NCBI RefSeq assembly: GCF_003063455.1
Contig: NZ_NESN01000001.1
Coordinates: 248,001 to 312,000 of the forward strand
From: Limnohabitans parvus II-B4
GTDB lineage: Bacteria > Pseudomonadota > Gammaproteobacteria > Burkholderiales > Burkholderiaceae_C
DNA length: 64,000 nucleotides
Direction: 5' to 3'
Shown: positions 16,610 through 26,265 of the stretch, piece by piece
How positions within the stretch are numbered: the first letter of the stretch is position 1
Layout of the letters: every line of letters begins with the position of its first letter
The notes under the pieces: model-generated
What the model was told of the DNA's origin: nothing
The model's input: the letters and a program-made list of their open reading frames with translations, nothing else
Databases searched by the model: none
Translations under genes and position numbers: made by a program

Positions 16610-17785
16610 TCACATCAACGGCCTGCGATAGCCACCTGCATGGCCGCTGGGTGACAACACCACTTGCCACAGCTGGTTGTCTCTGGCCCGGAATGTGCCC
16701 GCGCAGCACTGCAAGTAATAGCGCCACATGCGATAAAACCGCTCGCCATAGTGTTCTTTCAGCGCGGGCCAGGCGGCCTCGAAACGGGCATACCAAGCCA
16801 TCAGGGTTTTGTCATAGTCTTCGCCAAAGTTGTGCCAGTCCTCCATCACGAAAGCGTCTTCGCTGTAATAAGCGATCTCGGATGCCGAAGGCAGAACCCC
16901 ATTCGGGAAGATGTATTTTTCGATCCAGGGGTCGATGCCGGCCCCTGCCCTGTTTTTGCCAATGGTGTGGAGCAAAAACAAGCCATCGGCTTGCAAACTG
17001 CGCCGAGCCATCTCGAAGTAAGCACGGTAGTTCTTGTGGCCCACATGTTCGAACATGCCCACCGAAGCAATGCGGTCAAACCGCTGCTCGCTGTCGGGGT
17101 TGAACTGACGGTAATCGGCCAGCTCAAAACGCACCGGCAAATTCAGGGCTTTTTCTGCGCCCAACTTGGCTTGCTCCTTCGAAATGGTCAGCCCCACACA
17201 GTGCGCTCCGTAATGTTGCGCCGCAAAAAACATCAAACTTCCCCAGCCGCAACCGATGTCCAAAAGCGTCATGCCGGGCTTGAGTTGCAATTTTTGACAA
17301 ATCAGGTCGAGTTTGGCTTCTTGCGCCTGCGCCAACGTCTGCGCCGCAGGCCAATAAGCACAGCTGTACGCCATGGAAGGGTCCAGCATGGCTTCGTACA
17401 AATCGTTGCCCAGGTCGTAGTGCATCTCGCCCACCTGCCACGCCCGGTGTTGCGACTGCAAGTTGGTGAGCCTGGCTTTGAGTGACGCCCACAGCCAACC
17501 CGCACGGCCGACCTGTTCGTCCAGCCGAGCCCGCAAAATGCGGGTGATGAATTCGTCAAGTTGAGCGCAATCCCACCAGCCGTCGACGTAACTTTCGCCC
17601 AAGCCCAGACTGCCTCGCGTCAGGATGCGGTCAAACGTGTCGGGATGGTGAACTTGCATGTCCCAAGGCCGTTGACCGCCGACCTGAATGTCGGCGAAGG
17701 CCAGCAAACTTGTCGCCCTGCGCCAGTTGTCATCGGCCTGATGCAAATTGGGGGCCAATGCGTTCCAAGTGTTGTCTGAAGCCAT
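16610..17785 (-). CDS. cfa: Cyclopropane-fatty-acyl-phospholipid synthase
   Basis: A 391-residue SAM-dependent enzyme that adds a methylene bridge to cis-unsaturated acyl chains of membrane phospholipids, typically on entry to stationary phase or under acid stress. Seen in order: an N-terminal lipid-binding region with GLGESYVDGWWD, HYDLGNDLYEAMLD, MAYSCAYW, the SAM loop LLDIGCGWGSL, and the active-site region with SVGMFEHVGHKNY and a YIFPNG bicarbonate-site motif. Length is normal (382 in E. coli). The ATG at 17785 has GGAG six bases upstream. Confidence 0.96.
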   Translation of the reverse strand: MASDNTWNALAPNLHQADDNWRRATSLLAFADIQVGGQRPWDMQVHHPDTFDRILTRGSLGLGESYVDGWWDCAQLDEFITRILRARLDEQVGRAGWLWASLKARLTNLQSQHRAWQVGEMHYDLGNDLYEAMLDPSMAYSCAYWPAAQTLAQAQEAKLDLICQKLQLKPGMTLLDIGCGWGSLMFFAAQHYGAHCVGLTISKEQAKLGAEKALNLPVRFELADYRQFNPDSEQRFDRIASVGMFEHVGHKNYRAYFEMARRSLQADGLFLLHTIGKNRAGAGIDPWIEKYIFPNGVLPSASEIAYYSEDAFVMEDWHNFGEDYDKTLMAWYARFEAAWPALKEHYGERFYRMWRYYLQCCAGTFRARDNQLWQVVLSPSGHAGGYRRPLM

Positions 17786-17961
17786 GTGTGTCTCCTGTGC
17801 TGAAGCACCCTGACCCAAGGTCCGGGAAAAATTTCATGCTAGAAAACCAGAGAGGCTTTGTACATCCAATGGACAGGGTAGTCGAGTACCCGAAATACCG
17901 TAAAACTGCTGCGCTTGGCTGCGCACACAGCTGGTCAACCGCCGTTGTCAGCCGTGCATAA

Positions 17962-17982
17962 TTGACGTTGACGTAACGTCAA
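17962..17982. promoter_or_regulatory. Palindromic operator (LiuR/MerR-like) before the SDR gene
   Basis: TTGACGTT, five bases, AACGTCAA: a perfect 8-bp inverted repeat ending 19 bp before the SDR start. It resembles the TTGACGT-type palindromes bound by LiuR, the MerR-family regulator of branched-chain amino acid and acyl-CoA catabolism in proteobacteria. The palindrome is certain; the regulator is inferred. Confidence 0.6.
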
Positions 17983-18001
17983 TCAAATTCAGGAGCAACA
18001 C

Positions 18002-18760
18002 ATGGACATTCAAGGCAAGGTTTTCATCGTCACCGGCGGCGCATCAGGGCTGGGTGAAGGCACGGCTCGCATGCTGGCGGCCCATGGCGGCCAAGTCGTC
18101 ATCGCCGACATGCAAGCCGAAAAAGGCGAGGCTGTGGCCAAAGAACTGGGCGGCGCTTTCGTCAAGTGCGATGTGAGCAACGAGGCCGACGGCCAGGCCG
18201 TGGTGGCCCAAGCCGTGTCGATGGGCAAGCTGATGGGTCTGGTCAATTGCGCAGGCATCGCCCCTGCCGAAAAAACCGTGGGAAAAAACGGCGCGCACAG
18301 CCTGGCCGTCTACACCAAGACCATCATGGTCAACCTGGTCGGCACCTTCAACATGATCCGCCTGGCGTCTGAAGCCATGTGCAAAAACGAACCCGAAGCC
18401 ACGGGCGAGCGTGGCGTGCTGATCAGCACCGCCAGCGTGGCGGCTTACGACGGCCAGATCGGCCAAGCGGCTTATGCCGCATCCAAGGGCGGCGTGGTCG
18501 GCATGACCTTGCCCATTGCCCGAGACTTGGCGCGCAACGGCATCCGCAACATGACCATTGCCCCCGGCATCTTCGGCACCCCCATGCTGTTTGGCATGCC
18601 GCAAGAAGTGCAAGACGCGCTGGCCGCAGGCGTGCCCTTCCCCAGCCGCTTGGGCAACCCGCAGGACTACGCCAAATTGGCCAAGCACATCATCGAAAAC
18701 GACATGCTCAACGGGGAAGTGATCCGCCTGGACGGTGCGATCCGCTTGGCACCGAAATGA
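18002..18760 (+). CDS. SDR-family 3-hydroxyacyl-CoA dehydrogenase (HSD17B10-like)
   Basis: A 252-residue NAD-dependent short-chain dehydrogenase. The cofactor loop [10 protein letters not shown] is at 11-20, Asp36 (IADMQ) favours NAD over NADP, the NCAG motif is at 82-85, and the catalytic residues are Ser145, Tyr158 and Lys162. The [19 protein letters not shown] lid and the insert after [10 protein letters not shown] match the type-2 3-hydroxyacyl-CoA dehydrogenases that act on short or branched acyl-CoA, as in isoleucine breakdown. The palindromic LiuR-like operator upstream supports that role. AGGAG lies six bases from the ATG and a terminator follows, so it is a single-gene unit. Confidence 0.88.
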   Translation: MDIQGKVFIVTGGASGLGEGTARMLAAHGGQVVIADMQAEKGEAVAKELGGAFVKCDVSNEADGQAVVAQAVSMGKLMGLVNCAGIAPAEKTVGKNGAHSLAVYTKTIMVNLVGTFNMIRLASEAMCKNEPEATGERGVLISTASVAAYDGQIGQAAYAASKGGVVGMTLPIARDLARNGIRNMTIAPGIFGTPMLFGMPQEVQDALAAGVPFPSRLGNPQDYAKLAKHIIENDMLNGEVIRLDGAIRLAPK

Positions 18761-18788
18761 ACTAAAGCCTTCGGGTCTTTCAAAGCAA

Positions 18789-18812
18789 CAGGCCCTGCGG
18801 GGCCTGTTTTTT
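18789..18812 (+). terminator. Terminator of the SDR gene
   Basis: CAGGCCC / GGGCCTG stem with a TGCG loop, followed by six T residues. Confidence 0.9.
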
Positions 18813-18899
18813 CTGGGCGCTGCGAAAAATGGCTTGCAGCAGCAGGTTTCTTGGTCTTTGACGTGTTTACCGATAGCATGCCTCTTTCCCGGAGAACAC

Positions 18900-20705
18900 A
18901 TGCAAAAGACCCTGCCACTCAGCCTGATTTGTCTTTCACTTTTGAGCGCCTGCACCGTCCCGCTCCAGACCCCATGGCGCTACAGCGTGCCCGAGCAACC
19001 CGAAGCAGCCAGTGGCAGGACCGACAAATCCGGCTGGGCGTATTCGAGGCAGGCCGTGGCTGCCGCCAATCCACTGGCCACCGATGCGGGGCATCAGATT
19101 CTTCGCGCAGGCGGCTCGGCCCTGGATGCGGCTGTGGCCGTGCAGCTGGTGCTCGGTTTGGTGGAGCCGCAGTCAAGCGGCATCGGAGGCGGGGCATTTT
19201 TGTTGCACTTTGATGGCCAAAAGATCACTGCGCACGATGGCCGGGAAACCGCCCCGGCAGGAGCCAAGGGCGACATGTTTGTGGGCGACAACGGCAAGCC
19301 ACTGCCGTTTGACGAAGCCGTGCTCAGCGGCCACGCGGTGGGTGTGCCCGGCGCGCTGCGCATGCTCGAAGCGGCACACCGACAGCACGGGGCCTTGCCT
19401 TGGGCCAAGTTGCTTGAGCCAGCCATCACGCTGGCCGAGCAAGGATTCAAAGTCAGTCCGCGTCTGCACACGTTGCTTCAAGCGGACCCCCATCTGAGAA
19501 AAGACCCACTGGCTTTGCGCTTTTTCTACAACGCACAAGGTCAGGCCTGGCCTGTGGGCCACGTGCTGCGCAACCCCGAATACGCGCATGTGCTGCGCCG
19601 CATGGCGGCCGAAGGCAGCCGCGCATTGCACGAAGGGGCTGTGGCCCAAGCCATCGTGCAGCGCACGCAGTCTGCGCCGCGCCCCGGCAGCTTGAGTCTG
19701 CAAGACTTGGCAAACTATCAGCCCCGTGTACGCGAAGCCTTGTGCTTTGACCACACGGCACAGTCTCGCGCTTACCGCATCTGCGGTTTTCCACCGCCTT
19801 CATCGGGCCAGATCGCCATGGGGCAAATCCTGGGCTTATTGGCCCACACAAGCGCGCAGGGTGCCGAGTTCGCGGGCGGCCTGCCCGCCCCCGATTGGTT
19901 GCACCGTTACACCGAGGCCTCGCGCTTGGCCTTTGCGGACCGGGCGCAATACTTGGCAGATCCAGACTTTGTCAGTGCACCCGCAGGCGACTGGCGCAGC
20001 CTGCTGGCCCTGGACTACCTGCGTGAGCGCAGCCAGTTGATCGGCGCTCAGTCCATGAAAATCGCCACACCCGGCCAGCCAGCAGGCGTCAAAACCTCTT
20101 GGGCACCCATGCCGCAACAGACCGAATACGGCACCAGCCACATCAGCGTGGTCGATGCACAAGGCCGGGCAGTGGCCATGACCACCACCATCGAAGCGGC
20201 ATTTGGCTCACGCCGCATGGTCACGACCGACCCCTCTCGCGCAGGGGGTTTCCTGCTCAACAACGAACTGACCGACTTCAGCTTTGCGCCCGCTGATGCG
20301 CAAGGCCGCCCGATTGCGAACCGGGTGGAGCCTGGCAAACGCCCACGCTCGTCCATGTCGCCCACCCTGGTCTTTGACAAGGCCACAGGCCAACTGCTCA
20401 TGAGCGGCGGCAGCCCCGGTGGCGCGCTCATCATCCACTACACCGCCAAGTTGCTGGTGGGCACTATGCACTGGGGCCTGAACGCCCAGCAAGCCATCAA
20501 TCTGCCCAACTTTGGCTCACTCAATGGTCCTACCCTGCTCGAAGAAAAACGCTTTCCGATCAGCACCGTGGATGCCCTGAAAACCCGGGGACACGAGGTA
20601 CGGGAGATGGAAATGACCAGCGGCCTGCAAGCCATTGAGCGCACACCCCAAGGCTGGTTCGGTGGCGCAGACCCCCGGCGAGAAGGCGTGGTGTTGGGCG
20701 ACTGA
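18900..20705 (+). CDS. ggt: Gamma-glutamyltransferase, lipoprotein form
   Basis: A 601-residue Ntn-hydrolase precursor that cleaves the gamma-glutamyl bond of glutathione in the periplasm. Residues 1-18 are a lipoprotein signal (LLSACT), so it is probably membrane-tethered, unlike the soluble E. coli enzyme. The large-subunit part has GIGGGAFLLHFDG and an ETAPAGAKGDMF segment. Autocleavage is expected before Thr412 in EYGTSHISVVD, the equivalent of E. coli Thr391. The small subunit continues with AVAMTTTIEAAFGSRRMV, FLLNNELTDFS and the oxyanion-hole glycines in SGGSPGG. GGAGA precedes the ATG at 18900. Confidence 0.93.
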   Translation: MQKTLPLSLICLSLLSACTVPLQTPWRYSVPEQPEAASGRTDKSGWAYSRQAVAAANPLATDAGHQILRAGGSALDAAVAVQLVLGLVEPQSSGIGGGAFLLHFDGQKITAHDGRETAPAGAKGDMFVGDNGKPLPFDEAVLSGHAVGVPGALRMLEAAHRQHGALPWAKLLEPAITLAEQGFKVSPRLHTLLQADPHLRKDPLALRFFYNAQGQAWPVGHVLRNPEYAHVLRRMAAEGSRALHEGAVAQAIVQRTQSAPRPGSLSLQDLANYQPRVREALCFDHTAQSRAYRICGFPPPSSGQIAMGQILGLLAHTSAQGAEFAGGLPAPDWLHRYTEASRLAFADRAQYLADPDFVSAPAGDWRSLLALDYLRERSQLIGAQSMKIATPGQPAGVKTSWAPMPQQTEYGTSHISVVDAQGRAVAMTTTIEAAFGSRRMVTTDPSRAGGFLLNNELTDFSFAPADAQGRPIANRVEPGKRPRSSMSPTLVFDKATGQLLMSGGSPGGALIIHYTAKLLVGTMHWGLNAQQAINLPNFGSLNGPTLLEEKRFPISTVDALKTRGHEVREMEMTSGLQAIERTPQGWFGGADPRREGVVLGD

Positions 20706-20814
20706 AACGCATTGCGGTCACGCGCGGGACCGTTTGCGGGAATTCCCGGTGTGGCAACCGTGGTCTCTGAGTTCATACTGTGCTTTGAATTCTTCAGCTG
20801 ACCAGGAGAGCCTT

Positions 20815-21792
20815 GTGCAATTCAACCCCACCACACGCCGCCAATTTGTACAGACTGGCATCGCCACGGCCGCCTCGTTCGCGCTGCCCACAATGGCCCA
20901 AACCTTCCCGGCACGCCCCTTGAAGTTGATTTGCCCTTGGCCCGCAGGAGGCTCCAGCGACATCGTGATGCGCGCCCTTGCTGAAGCCGCCACCAAGGTG
21001 CTAGGGCAGCAAGTCGTCATTGAAAACAAGCCCGGTGCCAGCGGCATGCTCGGCCCCAATGAGTTGGTTAAAGCGGCCCCGGATGGCTACACGCTCTCGC
21101 AAGTCACCATCGGCGTGGCACGCCTGCCCCATATGCAAAAAATGCAGTTTGATCCGCTCAAGGATTTCACTTACATCGCATGCTTGACAGGCTACACCTT
21201 CGGGATCGTGGTCAAGGCCGACTCGCCTTTCAAGAACATCAAAGACCTGGTCAGTTACGCCAAAGCCAACCCTGGCAAGTTCAACTACGGCTCCACCGGC
21301 AACGGTACCACACCCCACTTGGCGGTTGAAGAGTTCGCCAACAAGGCCGGTATTCAGCTCACCCATGTGCCTTTCAAAGGCAGCTCGGATGGTCTGCAAG
21401 CCCTGTTGGGAGGCCACATCGACGCGCACAGCGATGCCACAGGCTGGGGCCCCCACGTCGAGGCGGGCACCATGCGACTTTTGGCCACTTACGGCAGCAA
21501 ACGCACCAAACGCTGGCCCACTGTCCCCACCCTCAACGAGTTGGGTTACGACACGGTCTCTGATTCACCCTTTGGCATTGCCGGCCCCAGAGGCATGGAC
21601 CCCAAAATCGTTCGCCAACTGCAAGACGGATTCAAGAAAACATTGAACGATCCGGGCGTGAAGGCGGCCTTCGAAAAATACGACCAGCCCGTCATTTACA
21701 TGGACAGCGAAACCTACACGCAGTTCATCCTGGCCAGTTATGTGAAGGAAAAGCGGCTGATTGAAAAATTGGGGCTCGGCATCAAAACCTGA
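20815..21792 (+). CDS. Bug/TctC-family periplasmic solute-binding protein
   Basis: A 325-residue tripartite-tricarboxylate-type binding protein, a family massively expanded in Burkholderiales. The signal peptide (TTRRQFVQTGIATAASFALP, with a Tat-like RRQF) ends near MAQ. Hallmarks are the ligand-phosphate loop ICPWPAGGSSDIVMRAL, the VIENKPGASGMLG strand, FNYGSTGNGTTPHLAVE and HVPFKGSSDGLQALLGG. The GTG at 20815 is the likely start, with AGGAG six bases upstream; no ATG exists near the signal peptide. No TctAB membrane genes are present, which is the rule for orphan Bug proteins. The ligand, probably a carboxylate, is unknown. Confidence 0.92.
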   Translation: MQFNPTTRRQFVQTGIATAASFALPTMAQTFPARPLKLICPWPAGGSSDIVMRALAEAATKVLGQQVVIENKPGASGMLGPNELVKAAPDGYTLSQVTIGVARLPHMQKMQFDPLKDFTYIACLTGYTFGIVVKADSPFKNIKDLVSYAKANPGKFNYGSTGNGTTPHLAVEEFANKAGIQLTHVPFKGSSDGLQALLGGHIDAHSDATGWGPHVEAGTMRLLATYGSKRTKRWPTVPTLNELGYDTVSDSPFGIAGPRGMDPKIVRQLQDGFKKTLNDPGVKAAFEKYDQPVIYMDSETYTQFILASYVKEKRLIEKLGLGIKT

Positions 21793-21831
21793 GCGCACAG
21801 CCAAGGTCGTGTGCCCAGCCAGCGACCCCAT

Positions 21832-21861
21832 AAAAAACGGCAGCCGAGGCTGCCGTTTTTT
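21832..21861. terminator. Bidirectional terminator between the Bug gene and acs
   Basis: AAAAAACGGCAGCC / GGCTGCCGTTTTTT, a near-perfect hairpin with A- and T-runs, placed between convergent genes. Confidence 0.92.
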
Positions 21862-21878
21862 GTGACCCGATACAAAGA

Positions 21879-23840
21879 TCAGTAAGCCTGACCCAGCTGC
21901 CCCAAGATGGCAGGGTTCTCTAAAGTCGAGATGTCTTGCGTGATCTCTTCGCCTTTGGCCAGCGAGCGCAACAGGCGGCGCATGATCTTGCCGGAACGGG
22001 TCTTGGGCAGGTTCTCGCCAAAACGGATGTCTTTGGGTTTGGCGATGGGGCCGATCTCTTTGGCGATGTGGTCGCGCAGCTGCTTGGCGATCGCCTTGCC
22101 TTCGTCGGTGTTGGGCAATGCGCGCTTGAGCACCACAAAGGCGCAAATCGCCTCACCCGTGGTGTCGTCAGGGCGGCCCACCACAGCGGCTTCGGCCACC
22201 AGCTCGGTGCAGCTGACCAAGGCCGATTCGATTTCCATCGTGCCCATGCGGTGACCCGACACGTTCAGCACGTCGTCGATGCGGCCGGTGATGGTGAAGT
22301 AGCCTGTTTTCTCGTCGCGGATCGCGCCGTCGCCTGCCAGGTAGTACTTGCCCTTGAAGTCTTCAGGGTAGTAGCTCTTCTTGAAGCGCTCAGGGTCGCC
22401 CCAGATGTTGCGGATCATGGAAGGCCATGGGCGCTTGACGACCAAAATGCCGCCTTGGCCATTGGGCATGTCTTCGCCGGTTTCGCTCACGATGGCGGCC
22501 TGGATGCCGGGGAACGGCAGTGTGCAGGAACCTGGGACCATGGGCGTCACGCCTGGCAGCGGTGTGATCATGTGGCCACCGGTTTCGGTTTGCCAGAAGG
22601 TGTCCACGATGGGGCAACGGCTGCCGCCCACGTGCTCGTAGTACCACTCCCAAGCGGCGGGGTTGATCGGCTCGCCGACCGAACCCAGCAAGCGCAGGCT
22701 CGACAGGTTGTAGCTCTTGGGGTGCACAGCATCATTGGCTTCAGCGGCCTTGATGAGCGAGCGAATGGCGGTGGGCGCGGTGTAGAAGATCGAGACCTTG
22801 TGGTCCTGGATCATCTTCCAGAAGCGGCCAGCGTCAGGGTAAGTAGGCACGCCTTCGAACACGATCTCGGTGCCGCCCAAGGCCAATGGGCCATAGGTGA
22901 TGTAAGTGTGGCCTGTGACCCAACCGATGTCGGCAGTGCACCAGAACACGTCGTCTTGTTTCAAGTCGAAGGTCCACTTGGTGGTGAGCGCAGCATGCAG
23001 CAGGTAGCCACCGGTGCTGTGCTGAACGCCTTTAGGCTTGCCGGTGGAGCCGGATGTATACAAAAGGAACAAGGGGTGCTCAGCGCTGACCCACTCTGGC
23101 TCACAGGTGGCGGCTTGCTGGTCAGCCACGTCAGCCATCCACTGGTCACGGCCAGCAGTCATGGCGATGTCGGCGCCCGAGCGCTTGACGACCAAGACAT
23201 TCTTGATGGAGCCGCAGCCGCCCAAGTTGATGGCCTCGTCCACGATGGATTTGAGGGGCAGCAACTTGCCGCCGCGCACTTGGTTGTCGGCAGTGATCAC
23301 GGCCACAGCGCCCGTGTCTTCAATGCGGTCACGCAGCGACTGGGCCGAGAAGCCACCGAACACCACCGAGTGGGTAGCGCCGATGCGGGCGCAGGCTTGC
23401 ATGGCGGCCACGCCTTCGATGGACATGGAGATGTAGATGACGACGCGGTCACCCTTTTTGATGCCCAGGCTTTTCAATGCGTTGGCGTACTGGCAGGTCT
23501 TGGCCAGCAGTTGGCTGTAAGTGACTTTGGTCACTTCACCGCCATCGGCTTCAAAAATGATGGCGGTCTTGTCGCCCAGGCCTTTTTCGACGTTGCGGTC
23601 CAGGCAGTTGTAGGAGGCGTTCAAGGTGCCGTCTTCAAACCACTTGAAGAAAGGCGCGTTGGACTCGTCGAGCACTTTGGTGAAAGGCGTCTTCCAGGTG
23701 ATGAGCTCTTTGGCCAGACGACCCCAAAAACCCTGGTAGTCGGTTTCGGCTTCTTTGCACAGCGCCTGGTAGGCGGCCATGCCGGAAACATTCGCGTTTT
23801 TAACGAAGTCAGCGCTCGGTTGGTAAATGGTGGAACTCAT
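21879..23840 (-). CDS. acs: Acetyl-CoA synthetase (AMP-forming)
   Basis: A 653-residue adenylate-forming enzyme converting acetate, ATP and CoA to acetyl-CoA. Seen: [18 protein letters not shown], the P-loop [11 protein letters not shown], the [14 protein letters not shown] substrate site, [12 protein letters not shown], the hinge [16 protein letters not shown], and C-terminal Lys618 in [13 protein letters not shown], the conserved lysine that Pat-type acetyltransferases modify. Length matches Acs (652 in E. coli). The ATG at 23840 begins MSSTIYQP; an upstream in-frame ATG adds 24 residues lacking similarity. It is monocistronic. Confidence 0.97.
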   Translation of the reverse strand: MSSTIYQPSADFVKNANVSGMAAYQALCKEAETDYQGFWGRLAKELITWKTPFTKVLDESNAPFFKWFEDGTLNASYNCLDRNVEKGLGDKTAIIFEADGGEVTKVTYSQLLAKTCQYANALKSLGIKKGDRVVIYISMSIEGVAAMQACARIGATHSVVFGGFSAQSLRDRIEDTGAVAVITADNQVRGGKLLPLKSIVDEAINLGGCGSIKNVLVVKRSGADIAMTAGRDQWMADVADQQAATCEPEWVSAEHPLFLLYTSGSTGKPKGVQHSTGGYLLHAALTTKWTFDLKQDDVFWCTADIGWVTGHTYITYGPLALGGTEIVFEGVPTYPDAGRFWKMIQDHKVSIFYTAPTAIRSLIKAAEANDAVHPKSYNLSSLRLLGSVGEPINPAAWEWYYEHVGGSRCPIVDTFWQTETGGHMITPLPGVTPMVPGSCTLPFPGIQAAIVSETGEDMPNGQGGILVVKRPWPSMIRNIWGDPERFKKSYYPEDFKGKYYLAGDGAIRDEKTGYFTITGRIDDVLNVSGHRMGTMEIESALVSCTELVAEAAVVGRPDDTTGEAICAFVVLKRALPNTDEGKAIAKQLRDHIAKEIGPIAKPKDIRFGENLPKTRSGKIMRRLLRSLAKGEEITQDISTLENPAILGQLGQAY

Positions 23841-24017
23841 CAGATTTGTCTCCTCAATGACATGCGTTACTTGAAACTGGTGCAAATGTCGGCTTTCGCT
23901 CTTACAAAGCACTGACTGACATCAGACTTGCACGCAACGGGGCTGGAATCGGTGTTCTACCGCCTAAAATCCGGGTTTGCCCGAGGTCACTGACTTCAAA
24001 GAAATTTCAGGAAATCC

Positions 24018-24620
24018 ATGTCATCCAACAAGCCTGCCCCAAAGGGTTCTTTGAGCTCCTTGAACAGTTTCATCTTTGCCAGCCGCTGGCTGCAGCTGCC
24101 CTTGTACCTGGGCCTGATCGCCGCGCAAGCCGTGTACGTGTTCCACTTTTGGGTGGAGCTGGTGCATTTGCTCGAAGCCGCATTTGGAAGCCAAACTGCT
24201 CTGCAAGCGCTGATCAATGGCATTGGTTACAAGACCACTGCCCCCATCACCACACTGAACGAAACCGTGATCATGCTGGTGGTGCTGGGCTTGATCGACG
24301 TGGTCATGATCTCTAATCTGCTGATCATGGTCATCGTGGGTGGCTACGAAACCTTTGTCTCGCGCCTGAACCTCGAAGGCCACCCCGACCAGCCCGAATG
24401 GTTGGACCACGTGAATGCCTCAGTGCTCAAGGTCAAACTGGGCACGGCCATCATCGGCATCAGCTCGATCCACCTGCTCAAGACTTTCATCAACGCGGCC
24501 AACTACGACGAGAAGGTGCTGATGTGGCAAACCATCATCCACATCGCCTTTTTGCTCAGCGCGATCGCCATTGCCTATGCCGACCGCCTGATGTCACACC
24601 ATGACAAAGCTGGCCACTGA
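24018..24620 (+). CDS. UPF0114 (YqhA-like) inner-membrane protein
   Basis: A 200-residue membrane protein of the UPF0114/YqhA family. Helices are visible at about 25-50 ([20 protein letters not shown]), 85-115 ([20 protein letters not shown]), 140-158 ([17 protein letters not shown]) and 168-190. A conserved GGYETFVS motif follows the second helix. The function is uncharacterised. It precedes the fumarase gene by 36 bp, and this two-gene arrangement is probably an operon. Confidence 0.88.
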   Translation: MSSNKPAPKGSLSSLNSFIFASRWLQLPLYLGLIAAQAVYVFHFWVELVHLLEAAFGSQTALQALINGIGYKTTAPITTLNETVIMLVVLGLIDVVMISNLLIMVIVGGYETFVSRLNLEGHPDQPEWLDHVNASVLKVKLGTAIIGISSIHLLKTFINAANYDEKVLMWQTIIHIAFLLSAIAIAYADRLMSHHDKAGH

Positions 24621-24656
24621 ACCCCTTTATTTTTTGACCCTTCACTGGAATTCCAC

Positions 24657-26210
24657 ATGACCACATTGATCAAACAAGACGACCTGATCGAATCCGTTGC
24701 TGCCGCATTGCAGTACATCAGCTACTACCACCCTGCCGACTTCATCTCGCACCTGGCCAGCGCCTACGAGCGCGAGCAAAGCCCCGCCGCTAAGGACGCC
24801 ATTGCGCAGATCCTGACCAACAGCAAGATGAGCGCTTACGGCCACCGGCCGATTTGCCAAGACACGGGCATCGTGAACGTGTTCCTTGAGGTTGGCATGG
24901 ATGTGAAGTTCGACGGCTTCACCGGCAGCCTGGAAGACGCGGTCAACGAAGGTGTGCGCCGGGGCTACAACCACCCCGACAACATGCTGCGTGCATCGGT
25001 CGTGTCGGACCCGCACTTCAACCGCAAAAACACCAAGGACAACACCCCTGCCGTGATCTTCACCAAGATCGTGCCCGGCCACCATGTGCATGTGACCGTT
25101 GCGGCCAAAGGCGGTGGCAGCGAGAACAAGTCCAAGTTGATCATGCTCAACCCCGGCGACAGCATCATCGACTGGGTGCTCAAAACCGTGCCCACCATGG
25201 GCGCAGGCTGGTGCCCGCCAGGCATGCTGGGCATCGGCATTGGCGGCACGGCCGAAAAAGCGGTGCTGCTGGCCAAAGAAAGCCTGATGGACGACCTGGA
25301 CATGTACCAGCTGCTCGAAAAGTCCAGCAAGGGCGAAAAGCTCGACCAGGTTGAGGAGATGCGCCTGGAGCTGTACCACAAGGTCAACGCCTTGGGCATT
25401 GGCGCACAAGGCCTGGGCGGCCTGACCACGGTGCTGGACATCAAAGTCAAGATGTACCCCACCCACGCGGCCAGCAAGCCCGTGGCCATGATCCCTAACT
25501 GCGCGGCCACCCGCCACGCGCACTTTGTGCTCGACGGCTCTGGCCCCACTTATTTGGAAGCGCCTTCGCTCGACCTGTGGCCCAACGTGGGCTGGACAGC
25601 CGACACTGAGAAAAGCCAGCGTGTGGACCTGAACACCCTGACGCCCGAGCAAGTCGCCGCGTGGAAACCCGGCCAGACCTTGTTGCTCAACGGCAAGATG
25701 CTGACGGGCCGCGACGCTGCGCACAAACGCATCCAAGACATGCTGGCCAAAGGCGAGACGCTGCCGGTGGACTTCAAAAACCGCGTGATCTACTACGTGG
25801 GCCCTGTTGACCCGGTCGGCGACGAAGCCGTGGGCCCCGCAGGCCCCACCACCGCCACCCGCATGGACGGCTTCACCGAAATGATGCTGGCGAACACCGG
25901 CCTGATCGCCATGATCGGCAAGGCCGAGCGCGGCCCGGTCGCCATCGAAGCCATCAAGAAGCACAAGAGCGCTTACCTGATGGCCGTGGGCGGCGCGGCT
26001 TACCTCGTGTCCAAAGCCATCAAGCACGCTCAGGTCGTGGGCTTTGCCGACATGGGCATGGAAGCCATTTATGAATTCGACGTGGTCGACATGCCCGTGA
26101 CGGTGGCAGTCGATGCGGGCGGCACCAGCGCCCACATCACCGGTCCGGCCGAATGGCAAAAGCGCATCGCCACTGGCGAGTTCAAAGGCATTGGCGTGAC
26201 AGCTGGCTGA
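24657..26210 (+). CDS. fumA: Class I (iron-sulfur) fumarate hydratase
   Basis: A 517-residue [4Fe-4S] fumarase catalysing fumarate to L-malate in the TCA cycle. The three cluster-ligand cysteines are Cys67 (RPICQDTG), Cys186 (GAGWCPPGM) and Cys282 (IPNCAATRH). The N-terminal alpha domain and C-terminal beta domain (GPVDPVGDEAVGPAGPTTA, then MAVGGAAYLV) are fused in one chain, as in E. coli FumA/FumB, with slightly shorter length (548 there). The cluster makes it oxygen-sensitive, so many hosts also carry FumC; none is in the window. Confidence 0.95.
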   Translation: MTTLIKQDDLIESVAAALQYISYYHPADFISHLASAYEREQSPAAKDAIAQILTNSKMSAYGHRPICQDTGIVNVFLEVGMDVKFDGFTGSLEDAVNEGVRRGYNHPDNMLRASVVSDPHFNRKNTKDNTPAVIFTKIVPGHHVHVTVAAKGGGSENKSKLIMLNPGDSIIDWVLKTVPTMGAGWCPPGMLGIGIGGTAEKAVLLAKESLMDDLDMYQLLEKSSKGEKLDQVEEMRLELYHKVNALGIGAQGLGGLTTVLDIKVKMYPTHAASKPVAMIPNCAATRHAHFVLDGSGPTYLEAPSLDLWPNVGWTADTEKSQRVDLNTLTPEQVAAWKPGQTLLLNGKMLTGRDAAHKRIQDMLAKGETLPVDFKNRVIYYVGPVDPVGDEAVGPAGPTTATRMDGFTEMMLANTGLIAMIGKAERGPVAIEAIKKHKSAYLMAVGGAAYLVSKAIKHAQVVGFADMGMEAIYEFDVVDMPVTVAVDAGGTSAHITGPAEWQKRIATGEFKGIGVTAG

Positions 26211-26265
26211 ACGTGATGCGGCGGTGGTCTTGCTTCGGTAAGAACCCACCGCCCATGCCCCAACC

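Noticed and set aside
16389..16631. 80-codon plus frame overlapping the DUF3149 gene
   Set aside because: The DUF3149 reading frame (16471-16599) has a good ribosome-binding site and family match; the longer frame is out of phase.
21936..23915. 659-codon plus-strand frame over acs
   Set aside because: Shadow of acetyl-CoA synthetase; no ribosome-binding site and no similarity.
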